Shown in pieces: positions 1 through 9,484 of a DNA stretch of 64,000 nt (the stretch's first letter is position 1; every line of letters begins with the position of its first letter). The translations under genes and the position numbers were made by a program. The notes below the pieces were generated by a model. It had not been told where the DNA came from. It did no database searches and saw only the letters and a program-made list of their open reading frames with translations. Source of the DNA: Pistricoccus aurantiacus (lineage in GTDB: Bacteria; Pseudomonadota; Gammaproteobacteria; Pseudomonadales; Halomonadaceae). Location of the stretch: NCBI RefSeq assembly GCF_007954585.1, contig NZ_CP042382.1, positions 1,426,001 through 1,490,000 on the forward strand, written 5' to 3'.

Positions 1-801
1 ATCAACCTGCTGCTGGATACGGTGCTGGCCTCGCTGCTGGCGGCGGGCAGCGTGTCCTGGCTCTACTATTCCGATCGGCTGGTGGAATTGCCCTTGGGCA
101 TCTTCGGCGTCGCCATCGGCACGGTGATCCTGCCGGCGCTCTCCAAGCGCCATGCAGAGCAGTCCGGGGAGCATTTCGCCAGGATGCTCGACTGGGCGAT
201 TCGCGCGGTGCTGCTGCTGGGATTGCCGGCGGCGCTGGCACTGGCGCTGCTGGCGGAGCCGCTGTTGATCACGCTTTTTCATTACGGGGCCATGACCGAC
301 CGGGATATCGCCATGGCCGCCATGAGCCTGCGAGCCTACGCCTTGGGTTTGGTCGCCTTCATGCTGATCAAGGTGCTGGCGCCGGGCTTTTTCGCCCGTC
401 AGGATACCGCCACCCCGGTCAAGGTCGGTATCGCCGCCATGATCGCCAACATGGTGTTCAACCTGATGCTGATCTGGCCCTTGGCTCATGCGGGCCTGGC
501 CTTGGCGACGACCCTGTCCGCCTCTCTTAACGCTGGCCTGCTGGGCTGGCTGCTCAAGCGGGAAGGCGTGCTGCACTTTCAGCCGGGCTGGGGCCGTTAC
601 GCCATTCAGTTGATTGGCGGCTGCGGCGTGCTGGGCCTTGGTCTGTGGTGGTTGACTCCGAACTGGCAGAACTGGCTCGGCTGGGATCTGTTCACGAGGG
701 TCGCCTGGTTGAGCGTTCTGGTGGCCGGTGGCGTACTCGTATATTTTGCCTGGCTGGTGGCCTGGGGCGTGCGGGTACGACATTTTCGTCTGAACGGCTA
801 G
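1..801 (+). CDS. murJ: MurJ lipid II flippase, C-terminal part (truncated by window edge)
   Basis: The reading frame is open from base 1 and ends at a stop at 799-801, so the 5' part of the gene lies outside the window. The visible 266 residues are a run of hydrophobic helices with short polar loops, including the motif WLYYSDRLVELPLGIFGVAI, typical of MurJ/MviN in the MOP flippase superfamily. MurJ moves the peptidoglycan precursor lipid II across the inner membrane. About the last half of the usual ~510-residue protein is present. The next gene is ribF, an order common in gammaproteobacteria (murJ-ribF-ileS-lspA). The family call rests on motif and context; nothing in the visible part suggests damage. 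Confidence 0.93.
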   Translation: MNLLLDTVLASLLAAGSVSWLYYSDRLVELPLGIFGVAIGTVILPALSKRHAEQSGEHFARMLDWAIRAVLLLGLPAALALALLAEPLLITLFHYGAMTDRDIAMAAMSLRAYALGLVAFMLIKVLAPGFFARQDTATPVKVGIAAMIANMVFNLMLIWPLAHAGLALATTLSASLNAGLLGWLLKREGVLHFQPGWGRYAIQLIGGCGVLGLGLWWLTPNWQNWLGWDLFTRVAWLSVLVAGGVLVYFAWLVAWGVRVRHFRLNG

Positions 802-868
802 AGGTCTACATGGCTAGCCGGCTCCCGCGCCGTTATAATCGAGGGTTTCCGTTGATCGCGAAGGCGTC

Positions 869-1876
869 ATGCAACTGATTCGAGGTTTGCACAATCTGCG
901 CGAGGAGCATCGCGGCTGCGTTGCCACCATCGGCAATTTCGATGGAGTGCATCGCGGTCATCAGGCGATTCTCGAGCAGCTGCGCGATAGCGCGAGAGCG
1001 CTATCGCTGCCCATGACCGTGGTGGTGTTCGAGCCCCAGCCTCGGGAATATTTCGCCGGCGATCAGGCGCCCCCACGGCTGACCCGCCTGCGGGACAAGA
1101 TGGCGCTGCTGGCCAAGTGCGGCGTCGATCGGGTGCTGTGCCTGCCCTTCAACGAGAGCCTGCGCCAGTTGACCGCCGAGGAATTCATCTCCCGAGTGCT
1201 GGTGGAAGGGCTGGGCGTACGCCATCTGGTGGTGGGCGACGATTTTCGTTTCGGCTGCGATCGACGCGGCGATTTCGAACTGCTGGCCAAGGCCGGGGAG
1301 CGTCGCGGTTTCGTCGTCGAAAACACCCGCACCTTCGCCCTGGACGGCGAGCGGGTCTCCAGCACTCGGGTGCGCACGCTGCTGGCCAGCGGCAACTTCG
1401 CCCAGGCGGCTCGCATGCTGGGCCGGCCCTATTCTTTCTCTGGCCGGGTGGTCGCGGACCGCCAACTGGGCCGTACCATCGGCGTGCCCACCGCCAACCT
1501 GCCGCTGCTGTCGCGTCCCTTGACGCTACAGGGTGTCTACGCGGTGATCACCGAATTTCTGGATGGCCGCCGTCTGCCCGGCGTGGCCAATATCGGCTGG
1601 CGGCCCACGGTGGGCAGCCGACGTCCGGTGCTCGAGGTTCACCTGTTCGATATCGACGAAGACTTGTACGGCCAACCGCTGACCGTGGTGCCCTGCGCCA
1701 GATTGCGGGGCGAGATCGCCTTCGATGGACTGGAACCTTTGAAGCGTCAGATACAGGCGGATCTGGCCCAGGCGCGCCGGTATTTTTCTTCCCGGGCGCA
1801 GACCGACACAGTATTTCCCCTGGCTTCCGCGCCCCTGGCGCAGGAGACCACGACCCATGACCCGAACGATGGCTGA
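869..1876 (+). CDS. ribF: Bifunctional riboflavin kinase / FAD synthetase RibF
   Basis: This 335-residue protein converts riboflavin to FMN and FMN to FAD in the cytoplasm. The N-terminal FAD-synthetase (nucleotidyltransferase) domain shows [11 protein letters not shown] near residue 22. The C-terminal flavokinase domain begins near residue 185 and shows the nucleotide-binding motif GVPTANLPL. Length and domain order match the family (about 310-340 residues). A purine-rich stretch (GAAGG) lies just before the ATG. The gene's last bases overlap the SD-supported start of ileS, so the two are probably translationally linked. The C-terminus has a short extra tail after the usual kinase domain end, of no clear function. 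Confidence 0.96.
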   Translation: MQLIRGLHNLREEHRGCVATIGNFDGVHRGHQAILEQLRDSARALSLPMTVVVFEPQPREYFAGDQAPPRLTRLRDKMALLAKCGVDRVLCLPFNESLRQLTAEEFISRVLVEGLGVRHLVVGDDFRFGCDRRGDFELLAKAGERRGFVVENTRTFALDGERVSSTRVRTLLASGNFAQAARMLGRPYSFSGRVVADRQLGRTIGVPTANLPLLSRPLTLQGVYAVITEFLDGRRLPGVANIGWRPTVGSRRPVLEVHLFDIDEDLYGQPLTVVPCARLRGEIAFDGLEPLKRQIQADLAQARRYFSSRAQTDTVFPLASAPLAQETTTHDPNDG

Positions 1877-4721
1877 CCCCAAGGCTATGAGCGATTACAA
1901 GCACACGTTGAACCTGCCGGAAACCGACTTCCCCATGCGCGGCAACCTGCCCAAGCGAGAGCCCGCTCGGGTAGTCGAGTGGCGGGAAATGAATCTTTAC
2001 CAGCGCCTGCGCGAGGCGCGCGCCGGGCAAGAGAAATTCATCCTGCACGACGGCCCTCCCTATGCCAACGGCAATATCCATATCGGCCATGCGGTCAACA
2101 AGATTCTCAAGGACATCATCGTCAAGGCCAAGAGCCTGGCGGGTTTTGATGCTCCCTATGTGCCGGGCTGGGATTGTCATGGCCTGCCCATCGAGCACAA
2201 GGTGGAAACTACCTATGGTAAGCACCTGCCGCCGGAAGAGGCCCGTTCCAAGTGCCGGGAGTACGCCGCGGAGCAGATCGATATCCAGCGTGAGGAGTTC
2301 ATTCGCCTCGGGGTGATCGGCGACTGGGACAATCCCTACCGCAGCATGGATTTCGTCAACGAGGCCGGAGAGATCCGGGCCCTGGCGAAAATGGTCGAGG
2401 GCGATTACGTCTTCAAGGGGCTCAAGCCGGTCAACTGGTGCTTCGACTGTGGCTCCGCCCTGGCGGAGGCGGAGGTGGAATACGCGGACAAGCGCTCGGA
2501 CGCCATCGACGTGGCCTTCCCCTGCGCGGAGCCGGAAAAGCTCGCCCATGCCTTCGGTCGAAGCGAGCTGGAAAAGCCCGCGGCGGTGGTGATCTGGACC
2601 ACCACCCCCTGGACGATTCCCGCCAACCAGGCGCTCAACGTGCACCCGGAGTTCACCTACGCCCTGGTGGACGTGGGCGATCGCCTACTGCTGCTGGCGG
2701 AGGAGCTGGTGGCCTCCTGCCTCGAGCGCTTCGAGCTGGAAGGGGAGATCATCGCCACCACCAGCGGCGAACGGCTCGACCTGATCGAGTTCCAGCATCC
2801 GCTTTACGATCGCCGCTCGCCGATCTATCTGGCGGATTACGTGGAAAGCGAGGTGGGCAGCACCGGCATCGTGCATTCTTCTCCGGCCTATGGGGTGGAC
2901 GACTTCTTTACTTGTCGCGCCTATGGCATGGATTTCGAGGAGATTCGCAATCCGGTCAAAGGGGACGGCGTCTACGCCGATGATCTCGAATTTTTCGGCG
3001 GCCAGCTGGTCTGGAAGGCCAACTCCCAGATCGTCGCCAAGCTCGACGAGGTAGACGCGTTGATGGCCCATCAGGTCATCACCCACAGCTACATGCACTG
3101 CTGGCGTCACAAGACCCCGGTGATCTACCGCGCCACCGCTCAATGGTTCGTGGGCATGGATCGCCAGGTCGAGGATGATCTCACTCTGCGCCAGAAGGCT
3201 CTGGACGGTATCGAGCAGACACGCTTCACGCCGGCCTGGGGCAAGGCGCGGCTGCATTCGATGATCGCCAATCGTCCGGACTGGTGCATTTCCCGCCAGC
3301 GCAACTGGGGGGTGCCGATTCCGTTCTTTTTGCACAAGGCGACCGGTGAGCTGCATCCGAATACCCTGGAACTGATGGAAGCGGTGGCAGGCCTGGTGGG
3401 GAAGGCGGGCATCGACGCCTGGTTCCGCCTCGATCCCGAGGAATTGCTGGGCAGCGAGGCGGCGGACTACGTCAAGAGCACGGATACCCTGGACGTGTGG
3501 TTTGACTCCGGCACCACCCACTGGCACGTGCTGCGCGGCTCTCATCCGCTGGGCCACGAAGAGGGCCCACGGGCGGATCTCTACCTGGAAGGCTCGGACC
3601 AGCATCGCGGCTGGTTCCATTCCTCGCTCTTGACCGGCTGCGCCATCGACGGTCACCCGCCGTATCGCGAGCTTTTGACCCACGGCTTCACCGTGGACGC
3701 CCAGGGCCGCAAGATGTCCAAGTCGCTGGGCAACGTGGTGGCGCCCCAGGAAGTCATGGACAAGCTCGGCGCGGATATCCTGCGCCTGTGGGTCGCCTCC
3801 ACGGATTATTCCGGCGAGATGGCGGTGTCCGACGAGATTCTGAAGCGCACCGCGGACGTCTATCGGCGCATCCGCAATACCGCACGCTTCCTGCTGGCCA
3901 ATCTCAACGGCTTCGATCCCGCCCGAGATGTGGTCGCCTTCGACGATATGCTGGCGCTGGATCGCTGGGTAGTGGATCGCGCCGCTCAGCTTCAGGCACG
4001 CATCGAGACCGCCTATGACGAGTATCGCTTCCTGGACGTCTATCAGCAGGTGCATACCTTCTGTGCTCGGGAACTGGGCGGTTTCTACCTGGATATCATC
4101 AAGGATCGTCAGTACACCACCCAGGCGGATTCCCTGGCCCGGCGCAGCGCCCAGACCGCCCTGTACCGGGTCGTCGAGGCCCTGTCCCGTTGGGTGGCGC
4201 CGATCCTGTCCTTTACCGCGGAAGAAATTCACGGCCACATTCCCGGCCCGCGCCGGGACAGCGTGCTGCTGGAAACCTACTACGACGGGCTCGGTACCCT
4301 GGAGGATTCCGCGGTGTTCGGGCGCGACTTCTGGGAGACGGTGCTGGAGGTCAAGCAGGCGGTCAACAAATGCCTGGAAGACGCCCGCAATGCCAAGCGG
4401 ATCAAGAACAGCCTGGCGGCGGAGGTGGCCCTGTATGTCAGTGAGTCTCTGGAACGCACCTTGAGCCGACTGGGAGACGAACTGCGCTTCGTGCTGTTGA
4501 CCAGCGAGGTGCGTCTGGCGCCTCTGAGCGAAGGCAATGATGCCCAGACGACGGAGCTCGAGGAGCTCAGGGTGGCGGCGGCGCCTAGCCCTCATGCCAA
4601 GTGCGAGCGCTGCTGGCATCATCGTCCGGACGTGGGCAGCCATGTAAATCATCCGGATCTGTGCGGCCGCTGCATCGACAACCTGCCGAATGGCCCGGGT
4701 GAGACGCGCCTTTATGCTTGA
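1857..4721 (+). CDS. ileS: Isoleucyl-tRNA synthetase
   Basis: Class I aminoacyl-tRNA synthetase that charges tRNA-Ile and edits mischarged valine. Visible signatures are the HIGH motif ([10 protein letters not shown], near residue 76), the KMSKS loop (KMSKSLGNV, near residue 619), the long CP1 editing insert between them, and a C-terminal zinc-binding pair CERCWHH and LCGRC. At 954 residues it is slightly longer than the roughly 940 usual. Two starts are reasonable: ATG 1857 has an AGGAGA Shine-Dalgarno nine bases upstream and overlaps ribF by 20 bases, while ATG 1887 gives [19 protein letters not shown], matching the common N-terminus. I keep 1857 because of the ribosome binding site; homology favours 1887. 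Confidence 0.97.
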   Translation: MTRTMADPKAMSDYKHTLNLPETDFPMRGNLPKREPARVVEWREMNLYQRLREARAGQEKFILHDGPPYANGNIHIGHAVNKILKDIIVKAKSLAGFDAPYVPGWDCHGLPIEHKVETTYGKHLPPEEARSKCREYAAEQIDIQREEFIRLGVIGDWDNPYRSMDFVNEAGEIRALAKMVEGDYVFKGLKPVNWCFDCGSALAEAEVEYADKRSDAIDVAFPCAEPEKLAHAFGRSELEKPAAVVIWTTTPWTIPANQALNVHPEFTYALVDVGDRLLLLAEELVASCLERFELEGEIIATTSGERLDLIEFQHPLYDRRSPIYLADYVESEVGSTGIVHSSPAYGVDDFFTCRAYGMDFEEIRNPVKGDGVYADDLEFFGGQLVWKANSQIVAKLDEVDALMAHQVITHSYMHCWRHKTPVIYRATAQWFVGMDRQVEDDLTLRQKALDGIEQTRFTPAWGKARLHSMIANRPDWCISRQRNWGVPIPFFLHKATGELHPNTLELMEAVAGLVGKAGIDAWFRLDPEELLGSEAADYVKSTDTLDVWFDSGTTHWHVLRGSHPLGHEEGPRADLYLEGSDQHRGWFHSSLLTGCAIDGHPPYRELLTHGFTVDAQGRKMSKSLGNVVAPQEVMDKLGADILRLWVASTDYSGEMAVSDEILKRTADVYRRIRNTARFLLANLNGFDPARDVVAFDDMLALDRWVVDRAAQLQARIETAYDEYRFLDVYQQVHTFCARELGGFYLDIIKDRQYTTQADSLARRSAQTALYRVVEALSRWVAPILSFTAEEIHGHIPGPRRDSVLLETYYDGLGTLEDSAVFGRDFWETVLEVKQAVNKCLEDARNAKRIKNSLAAEVALYVSESLERTLSRLGDELRFVLLTSEVRLAPLSEGNDAQTTELEELRVAAAPSPHAKCERCWHHRPDVGSHVNHPDLCGRCIDNLPNGPGETRLYA

Positions 4722-4770
4722 TAATAGAACGGAGCCTGATAGCACGACTGGGCATAAGTCGGAGACAGCA

Positions 4771-5274
4771 ATGACCAATCCTGATGCTGCCTTACCCATG
4801 CGCCATCCGCTGCGCTGGCTATGGCTGTCGGCCCTGGTGATTCTGCTGGACCTCGGCACCAAGGCGCTGGCGGTGAGTTGGCTCGACTACGCCCGGCCGG
4901 TGGAGGTGCTGCCGGTTTTCGATCTCACGCTTTTGCACAATACCGGCGCTGCCTTCAGTTTCCTGGCGGATCATGGGGGTTGGCAGCGCTGGCTGTTCGC
5001 CGCTATCGCCGTGGGTGCCAGCATCGGTTTGACCGTCTGGTTAAGCCGGTTGAAGGCGGGAGAAACCATGCTTGCGGTTTCCCTGGCAGCGATCATCGGT
5101 GGCGCGCTGGGCAATCTGTTCGACCGTCTGGTGCACGGCTATGTGATCGATTTCCTGTCCTTTCACTGGCAGAGCTACTATTTTCCCGCCTTCAACCTGG
5201 CGGACACGGCGATTACCCTGGGCGCCATCGGGCTGATCATCGAATCGCTGCGAGACGCCCGGCGGGGTAAATGA
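4771..5274 (+). CDS. lspA: Lipoprotein signal peptidase (signal peptidase II)
   Basis: Inner-membrane aspartic protease that cleaves the signal peptide of prolipoproteins after lipid attachment. The 167-residue product has four hydrophobic segments and the conserved C-terminal blocks GGALGNLFDRL, GYVIDF and FNLADT; the aspartates of VIDF and LADT correspond to the catalytic pair. ATG 4771 is chosen because GGAG lies six bases upstream and it gives the normal family length; an upstream in-frame ATG at 4690 would overlap ileS and add an unconserved leader. It follows ileS closely and is followed by fkpB, the usual operon order. Confidence 0.96.
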   Translation: MTNPDAALPMRHPLRWLWLSALVILLDLGTKALAVSWLDYARPVEVLPVFDLTLLHNTGAAFSFLADHGGWQRWLFAAIAVGASIGLTVWLSRLKAGETMLAVSLAAIIGGALGNLFDRLVHGYVIDFLSFHWQSYYFPAFNLADTAITLGAIGLIIESLRDARRGK

Positions 5275-5311
5275 CCCGGCGGGCGAAGCCGCATCAAGAG
5301 GGAGAAAGATC

Positions 5312-5758
5312 ATGAGCGATTACACCATCGACGAAGGCATGGAAGTCACCCTGCACTTCACCTTGAAGCTCGAGGATGGCACTGTGGTGGATACTACCAA
5401 GGACAAGGCGCCGGCGACCTTTCAGGTCGGCGACGGCAACCTGCCGCCGGGTTTCGAGGCGCCGCTTACCGGGCTGACGGACGGCGCCGTCGAGCGCTTC
5501 GAGATTCCCCCGGAACATGCTTTCGGTCAGCGCAACCCCAGCAACGTGCAGCTGATCAAGCGTGACGACTTCGACGACGGGGTGCCGGAAGTCGGCACTG
5601 TGATGTCCTTCAGCGACGCCGCCGGCGGCGAACTGCCCGGGGTCATCGCAAGCGTTGGGGAAAAGCAGGTTGAAGTGGACTTCAATCATCCTCTGGCCGG
5701 GCGTACCCTGACCTTCGAAGTGGAAATCTTGAAGGTAAGACCCGGTACCACGCACTAG
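5312..5758 (+). CDS. fkpB: FKBP-type peptidyl-prolyl cis-trans isomerase FkpB (SlpA)
   Basis: Cytoplasmic proline isomerase and chaperone of 148 residues. The FKBP fold is recognised from the N-terminal strand [18 protein letters not shown], the loop [19 protein letters not shown] and the inserted IF (flap) domain around [19 protein letters not shown] that characterises SlyD/SlpA-type FKBPs. Unlike SlyD it lacks a histidine-rich metal-binding tail and ends shortly after [19 protein letters not shown] ribosome binding site precedes the ATG. Placement between lspA and ispH is the typical fkpB position. Client proteins cannot be told from the sequence. Confidence 0.95.
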   Translation: MSDYTIDEGMEVTLHFTLKLEDGTVVDTTKDKAPATFQVGDGNLPPGFEAPLTGLTDGAVERFEIPPEHAFGQRNPSNVQLIKRDDFDDGVPEVGTVMSFSDAAGGELPGVIASVGEKQVEVDFNHPLAGRTLTFEVEILKVRPGTTH

Positions 5759-5790
5759 CCCTTATATCAGCACCCACGGAGGCACGAATC

Positions 5791-6750
5791 ATGCAGATAC
5801 AACTGGCCAATCCCCGAGGCTTCTGTGCCGGTGTCGATCGCGCCATCGAGATCGTCAATCGCGCCTTGGATGTCTTCGGGCCACCGATCTATGTGCGCCA
5901 TGAGGTGGTGCATAATCGCTTCGTGGTGGACAGCCTGCGTAACCGCGGGGCGATCTTCGTCGAGGAGCTGCATGAGGTGCCGGACGACACCATCGTGATC
6001 TTCTCCGCCCACGGCGTTTCTCGGGCGGTGCAACAGGAAGCGGAGCAGCGCGGTCTGCGGGTATTCGACGCTACCTGCCCGCTGGTCACCAAGGTGCATA
6101 TGGAGGTGCTGCGCTACGCCAAGCGTGGCCAGGAGTGCGTGCTGATCGGCCATGCCGGTCACCCGGAAGTGGAAGGCACCATGGGCCGCTACGACACTAG
6201 TCACGGCGGCGCCATCTATCTGGTCGAAAACGAGGCGGACGTGGAGACGCTCGAAGTCAAGGACCCCAGCCGCCTGACCTTCGTCACCCAGACCACGCTT
6301 TCCATGGACGACACCGCTCGGGTGATCGATGCCCTGCGGGATCGGTTTCCGGACATTCAGGGACCGCGCAAGGACGATATCTGCTACGCCACCCAGAACC
6401 GTCAGGACGCGGTACGCGAACTCGCCGCCGGTGCGGATCTGGTGCTGGTGGTGGGCAGCCCCAACAGCTCCAACTCCAATCGCCTTCGAGAGCTTTCCGA
6501 ACGCATCGGCACCCCCGCCTATCTGATCGACGAGGCCGGCCAGATCGACGCCGCCTGGCTGGAAGGCGTCGAGAGCATCGGCATTACCGCCGGCGCCAGC
6601 GCCCCGGAAGTGCTGGTCAAGCAGGTGATCGAACGGCTGCAGGCCCTGGGCGCCAACGCCCCTAATGAGCTCGCCGGGCGAGAGGAAAATATCGTCTTCT
6701 CCATGCCCAAGGAGTTACGTGAGCAGGTGATTACCTCAGACCTTTCCTGA
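5791..6750 (+). CDS. ispH: 4-hydroxy-3-methylbut-2-enyl diphosphate reductase IspH (LytB)
   Basis: Last enzyme of the MEP isoprenoid pathway, an iron-sulfur reductase that makes IPP and DMAPP. The three cysteine ligands of the cluster are visible at about residues 12 ([12 protein letters not shown]), 96 (DATCPLVTK) and 198 ([11 protein letters not shown]). The substrate-binding histidines occur in [13 protein letters not shown] and [12 protein letters not shown], and the [10 protein letters not shown] motif is present. The length of 319 residues is normal. A GGAGG site lies upstream. It appears to be the last gene of the murJ-ribF-ileS-lspA-fkpB-ispH run and is followed by a hairpin. Confidence 0.97.
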   Translation: MQIQLANPRGFCAGVDRAIEIVNRALDVFGPPIYVRHEVVHNRFVVDSLRNRGAIFVEELHEVPDDTIVIFSAHGVSRAVQQEAEQRGLRVFDATCPLVTKVHMEVLRYAKRGQECVLIGHAGHPEVEGTMGRYDTSHGGAIYLVENEADVETLEVKDPSRLTFVTQTTLSMDDTARVIDALRDRFPDIQGPRKDDICYATQNRQDAVRELAAGADLVLVVGSPNSSNSNRLRELSERIGTPAYLIDEAGQIDAAWLEGVESIGITAGASAPEVLVKQVIERLQALGANAPNELAGREENIVFSMPKELREQVITSDLS

Positions 6751-6778
6751 TATTCCTACGTTTTAACCTTAATTATCC

Positions 6779-6812
6779 AACGGGCCGCGACTAGATCGTG
6801 GCCCGTTGCGTT
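6779..6812 (+). terminator. Hairpin after ispH, probable terminator
   Basis: An 8-bp stem AACGGGCC (6779-6786) pairs with GGCCCGTT (6800-6807) around a 13-base loop, followed by a weak T-containing stretch (GCGTTGTTAT). It sits 28 bases after the ispH stop and before the pilin cluster, whose base composition differs. The poor T-run makes efficiency uncertain. Confidence 0.55.
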
Positions 6813-6924
6813 GTTATAGGCGGTTTCAGCATCAATAATATTTGTAATCTAAAGTTACTTTTTGATACATTGCAGGGCTTAGCCAAAAATTAATTTCTTG
6901 GTGCTGTGGTGGGCGGAATAAATC

Positions 6925-7413
6925 ATGCAATCAGCGCAAGGGTTTACGCTTATCGAGCTTATCGCCACGGTGGTGCTTATCGCCATTGTTTCAACCTTGG
7001 CAATACCCGCTTGGCAGAGCAGCGTGCAGCGAAGCCAGGTCGCTAGCGATGCTAGAACTCTTTCTCAGGCCTTTACTTTGGCACGCAGTGAGGCGGTGAC
7101 CCGAGGCGTTCAGGTTAGCGTCTGCCCTCTATCCATGACGGCCGCCGCCACAAGGTGCGGCGATGATTGGCAAGACGGCTGGCTTGTGTACCTGGGTAAT
7201 AGCGACAATTTTCAGACGGATAAGCGTCTACGTGTTTATCAAGGCAGCCAAGCACGAGAGATCGCAGGTAAATCTACACGGGTCACTTTTAATCCGCGGG
7301 GTATGGCAAGTGCATTCAGCTCTTGGAGCTTTTGTAGTGGCGACCATGGGATGAGCATCTTTTTGGCAAGGTCAGGACGTATAGGCAAAATCCCGAAAGG
7401 AAGCTGTCAATGA
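6925..7413 (+). CDS. GspH/FimT-type minor pseudopilin
   Basis: Type IV pilus minor pilin of 162 residues. The N-terminus has a short leader and the prepilin peptidase motif QG^FTLIELIATVVLIAIVST, with the conserved Glu at +5 and the hydrophobic assembly helix. The following ARTLSQAFTLARSEAVTRG is the typical GspH/FimT segment. Two cysteines in the globular part (VCPLS, TRCG) and a C-terminal GSC may form a disulfide. It is the first gene of a co-oriented cluster and its stop overlaps the pilV start (ATGA). FimT-like proteins are thought to join the priming complex of minor pilins, and some bind DNA for uptake; which role applies here is unknown. Confidence 0.9.
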   Translation: MQSAQGFTLIELIATVVLIAIVSTLAIPAWQSSVQRSQVASDARTLSQAFTLARSEAVTRGVQVSVCPLSMTAAATRCGDDWQDGWLVYLGNSDNFQTDKRLRVYQGSQAREIAGKSTRVTFNPRGMASAFSSWSFCSGDHGMSIFLARSGRIGKIPKGSCQ

Positions 7414-7961
7414 TGCGTCGACAATGCCTTCAGGGCCTGCCCCGGCCCTTCTGTAATATATCTTCCTTTATTGTGGGGCCAACTCGTCAAACGGGCGCTG
7501 GTCTGATCGAGGTGCTGGTCGCCTTGCTACTGCTCAGTACATCGCTGTTGGGTATGGGTATGCTGCAGGTCAAGACCCTGCAGTACCAGCGCGCCAGCTA
7601 CAGCGAGACCATGGCCCAGCTATTGGCGATGGACATGGCGGAGCGTATTCAATCCAATCTTGAAGCCCTGGCCGCTTACGATGGCAAGGCAACAGACACA
7701 ATAGCGGCGAACCTTTGCACCGACAACTGCAGTCCTGAGAAACGATTGGTTGAGCGCGATCTGCTCGCTTGGAAAGTCTCCATCGAGCAGATCGCGAATG
7801 CAGGGCTGACGGAAGGAAAGGGTAAGATATCCGTCGATACCTCGACCAGCCCGCAGCGGGTCACGCTCAGCCTTCATTGGAAGGAAACGTTAAAAGATAT
7901 CAAGGACAAGGACGATAAGAATACTTCCAAGGCGGAGTTCGCTTTTGAGGTCCAACCATGA
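7410..7961 (+). CDS. pilV: Minor pilin PilV
   Basis: Prepilin-like protein of 183 residues with the cleavage and assembly segment TGAG^LIEVLVALLLLSTSLLG, in which Leu replaces the usual Phe at +1, as is common in PilV. The segment LQYQRASYSETMAQLLAMDM and the following MAERI are characteristic of PilV. The annotated ATG gives an unusually long, partly hydrophobic leader of about 30 residues; a GTG about 9 residues before the cleavage glycine is another possible start. The ATG is supported by its 4-base overlap with the preceding stop. It overlaps pilW by 4 bases at the other end. PilV, W, X, FimT and PilE form a tip complex that carries PilY1. Confidence 0.88.
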   Translation: MMRRQCLQGLPRPFCNISSFIVGPTRQTGAGLIEVLVALLLLSTSLLGMGMLQVKTLQYQRASYSETMAQLLAMDMAERIQSNLEALAAYDGKATDTIAANLCTDNCSPEKRLVERDLLAWKVSIEQIANAGLTEGKGKISVDTSTSPQRVTLSLHWKETLKDIKDKDDKNTSKAEFAFEVQP

Positions 7962-8926
7962 AGCATCGACAAACCGGCGTAGGGCTCGTTGAGCTAATGA
8001 TATCGCTGGTATTGGGTTTGTTGGTATCCGCCTTAGCACTACAGATGTTTCTTGGATCTCGTTCCAGCCTGTCGAGTCAGGAGGCATTATCCTATCTACA
8101 AGAATCCGCTCGCTACGTTTCCTATCGCCTGCAACCTTTGATGCGTAATGTGGGATACGCAGGGTGCGGCAATGTAGAAAATATTGAGGTGGCGAAAGGC
8201 GTGAGTGTTGAGTACGACCTGACGCAACCTCTTAGCGCTAAGAAAAAAAAATATAAAGAGGTTGTTTATTGGGAGTTGATTCTCGCCTACGCAGATAAGG
8301 AAAGCGAAGTTCCTCTAGCAGGCAGCATGGCGTCGAAAGACAGTGACCTGAAGTTCGATACGAATGATATGGAGTTATTTCTTAATAACAATAAAGACAA
8401 GGTGCTTGAAAAAACGGTGTTGATCAATGATTGCAAGACAGCAGATCTCTTTACTCTGAAAGACGACTGGGTTTCAGGGAATACTTTTGAAACCGTAGAA
8501 GGACCAAGTCGAGCTTATGGCCAGTCCGGTTCCGTTATTAGCTATGTCTATCCGGTCAAAGCTTGGCGGTTGGTCCTTGCTGATCAGGAAATCAGCGGCA
8601 GGGCAACTGGGAACATAGCATTATTTATCGATAGAACAGAGCCAGGGCCAGCATTTCAGCGGGAAGAGCTTGTCGCTGGGGTAGGTGGTCTGGAAGTCAC
8701 GTTTGGCGTCGATACAGATAACGATGGCATTGTCGATCAGTTAGGTGTAATGCCCGACTCCATCAGCACCAATAACTGGGGAACACTAATCCGGCGAATT
8801 GAAATCGCTTTGACATTGCAAAGCGAGCCGGGGGTTGTTCCGGGTGGGGCGAACAGTGGCCGTCTCGAACGGACCTTCAACATGACTTTTTCGCCGCGCA
8901 ACCTGCAGTTAAGAGGTAAAAGCTGA
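7958..8926 (+). CDS. pilW: Minor pilin PilW
   Basis: A 322-residue minor pilin with short leader MKHRQTGVG and assembly helix LVELMISLVLGLLVSALALQ. The segment SLSSQEALSYLQESARY and the motif RNVGYAGCG directly follow the helix, as in PilW. The globular part is enlarged and Lys/Asp-rich and includes a short calcium-loop-like DTDNDGIVDQ near residue 252. The C-terminal RTFNMTFSPRNLQLR is typical for the family. Start ATG overlaps the pilV stop and the stop TGA shares one base with the pilX ATG, indicating tight translational coupling. Confidence 0.9.
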   Translation: MKHRQTGVGLVELMISLVLGLLVSALALQMFLGSRSSLSSQEALSYLQESARYVSYRLQPLMRNVGYAGCGNVENIEVAKGVSVEYDLTQPLSAKKKKYKEVVYWELILAYADKESEVPLAGSMASKDSDLKFDTNDMELFLNNNKDKVLEKTVLINDCKTADLFTLKDDWVSGNTFETVEGPSRAYGQSGSVISYVYPVKAWRLVLADQEISGRATGNIALFIDRTEPGPAFQREELVAGVGGLEVTFGVDTDNDGIVDQLGVMPDSISTNNWGTLIRRIEIALTLQSEPGVVPGGANSGRLERTFNMTFSPRNLQLRGKS

Positions 8927-9471
8927 TGGTAACTCGTAACCATAATCAGCAAGGCGTCGCGTTACTAGTTGTATTGATCATGCTGATAGTGGTAGGGCTC
9001 GCGGCGGTCACCGGTGCAAAGGATTCGCAGTTGCAGACCAAGATGAGTATTAACAGCCGCGCTTATGAGCAGGCTTATTACCATGCGGAAACAAGCCTCG
9101 CTCATGCAGAGAATAAGCTTCAGACTGAAACTTGGCTGATTAGCGATTTTGACAATAGCAATGGGTTATTTATTGCTGATAAAGGAAAAGCGGTTCTTCC
9201 CAGGATCAATGCCTCCAGTTCGACAATCGATATTCATGCCGTACTGAAGGAAAAAGGCAGAATTGCCAAAGGTATTGATAATAACATTATCGGTTTTTAT
9301 TTGGTTGAATATTTAGGCCGAGTGGGGCGAGCACCGCTAAATCCTACCAATGAAAAGAATGCCGGCGACTTGAGGCTGAATGCTTTTCGTATTACCGCGC
9401 TGGGGCAGGCGGGACTGGGCAACAAAGCCTGGGCAGTAATACAGAGCGAGTTACGACTCAAGCCTTTTTGA
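8926..9471 (+). CDS. pilX: Minor pilin PilX
   Basis: A 181-residue protein beginning MVTRNHNQQGVALLVVLIMLIVVGLAAVTG, a PilX-type N-terminus in which the class III signal lacks the usual Glu at +5 (GVALLVVL). The following QLQTKMSINSRAYEQAYYHAETSLAHAE matches the conserved PilX N-terminal region. It is placed between pilW and pilY1 as in other pilVWXY1E clusters. PilX helps assemble the minor pilin tip and, in some species, aggregation. Its stop is 13 bases before the pilY1 start. Confidence 0.9.
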   Translation: MVTRNHNQQGVALLVVLIMLIVVGLAAVTGAKDSQLQTKMSINSRAYEQAYYHAETSLAHAENKLQTETWLISDFDNSNGLFIADKGKAVLPRINASSSTIDIHAVLKEKGRIAKGIDNNIIGFYLVEYLGRVGRAPLNPTNEKNAGDLRLNAFRITALGQAGLGNKAWAVIQSELRLKPF

Positions 9472-9484
9472 AGAGAACAACGCT

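Noticed and set aside
4690-4770. Upstream start for lspA
   Set aside because: It would overlap ileS and add an unconserved polar leader; ATG 4771 has a GGAG site and normal length.
2685-4862. 725-residue open frame on the minus strand
   Set aside because: Antisense shadow of ileS and lspA; no domain pattern.
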